Positions 63,590 to 64,000 of a stretch of 64,000 bases of DNA are shown here, piece by piece. The notes below the pieces were generated by a model that was given only the letters and a program-made list of their open reading frames with translations, was not told the DNA's origin and did not search any database. Within the stretch, counting starts at the first letter, position 1. Each line of letters begins with the position of its first letter. The translations under genes were made by a program, and so were the position numbers. The stretch comes from Rugalucina vietnamica (taxonomy: Eukaryota; Mollusca; Bivalvia; Lucinida; Lucinidae): positions 46,951,986 to 47,015,985 of the forward strand of contig OZ024875.1 of assembly GCA_964017185.1 (NCBI GenBank), in the 5' to 3' direction.

Positions 63590-63680
63590 GTGGCCTAATT
63601 GTTGAGGTCCAGACATCCAAATTAAGATTTCCTGGGTTAGATTCCCCAAGGGGGCCCCCATGACAGTGTATTTGAGCAAT
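63590..63680 (+). mobile_element. tRNA-derived SINE head
   Basis: TGGCCTAATTGTTGAGG resembles an A box, and GGGTTAGATTCCCC (63634-63647) a B box at tRNA-like spacing. The acceptor stem does not pair, so it is a SINE head. Confidence 0.5.
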
Positions 63681-64000
63681 AGGCATTAACTCTGAAATGT
63701 GTTAATTAATACCTACAAAAATGTGGCTCATTGACTTAAAAATTGTTTTTTTAAATATTTCTTTGCCATGTTTCAGATTAAATGTCAACTGCTCTTGATC
63801 AGCATTTATCTTTTTGATCAAATACTTAGTGGTAACAAATACTAAATATTTAAACAATACCCATACAATGTCAGTAGTGACTTTTCTTATTTGTTTCATA
63901 CCAAAATGCAATATTTTATAAGGAGCGGTCCAGTCCAGGGGATACTCTTAAGTGATACCAGATACTCATAGGAAGAGTAGTCAGAGAAATTAGTGACGAA

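Overview
This is a gene-poor, AT-rich stretch of a eukaryotic (animal) genome. I found no host gene that I can defend. Nearly all of the structure belongs to transposable elements and their debris. The repeat content (short elements ending in AGGTGAGCTA, tRNA-derived SINEs with a CAGTCAACAATTTTTCAG-type body, a Gypsy element with an N-terminal C2H2 finger, and CR1/Jockey-like retrotransposons with PHD fingers) suggests a marine invertebrate, most likely a bivalve mollusc. That assignment is an inference from repeat style, not from a marker gene.

Layout. 1-13 kb: DNA-transposon derivatives (a PIF/Harbinger-like MITE, a non-autonomous hAT with an 8-bp target duplication, foldback elements), arrays of an 8-mer related to GATTCAGA, and a 47-bp minisatellite grown inside a SINE-like repeat. 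13.1-18.75 kb: one apparently intact Ty3/Gypsy LTR retrotransposon (gag-protease-RT-RNase H in ORF1, integrase in ORF2) with a 5-bp target duplication. The 11 bases after its 5' LTR are the exact reverse complement of LTR bases at the predicted transcription start, the arrangement expected for self-primed reverse transcription. 19.65-26.68 kb: a 7-kb foldback structure whose ends match a 240-bp MITE at 12.06 kb and whose arms are built from degenerate GAAATTTCA and TTAATGG arrays. 26.8-28.8 kb: three alternating copies of a palindromic element. 29-42 kb: SINE fragments, AGGTGAGCTA elements and a dense run of one nested-hairpin MITE family (about 20 copies in the whole window).

42.5-47.9 kb: a CR1/Jockey-like retrotransposon with a 2A-like DTETNPGP motif between a hydrophobic leader and a PHD finger, inserted inside an older inverted-repeat element. 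49.5-55.2 kb: a second non-LTR element with three reading frames: an SGNH-esterase-like ORF, a PHD/coiled-coil ORF1, and an endonuclease-RT ORF2 that lies in the same frame as ORF1 after one TAA and has no usable ATG. 55.4-64 kb: decayed non-LTR pieces, poly(A)/poly(T) tracts, an inverted SINE-like pair and duplicated zinc-finger tails.

The most interesting theme is that the three near-intact retroelements appear to use three different expression devices: an overlapping stop/start (ATGGTGA), a 2A-like ribosome-skipping motif, and an in-frame stop with no start codon behind it.
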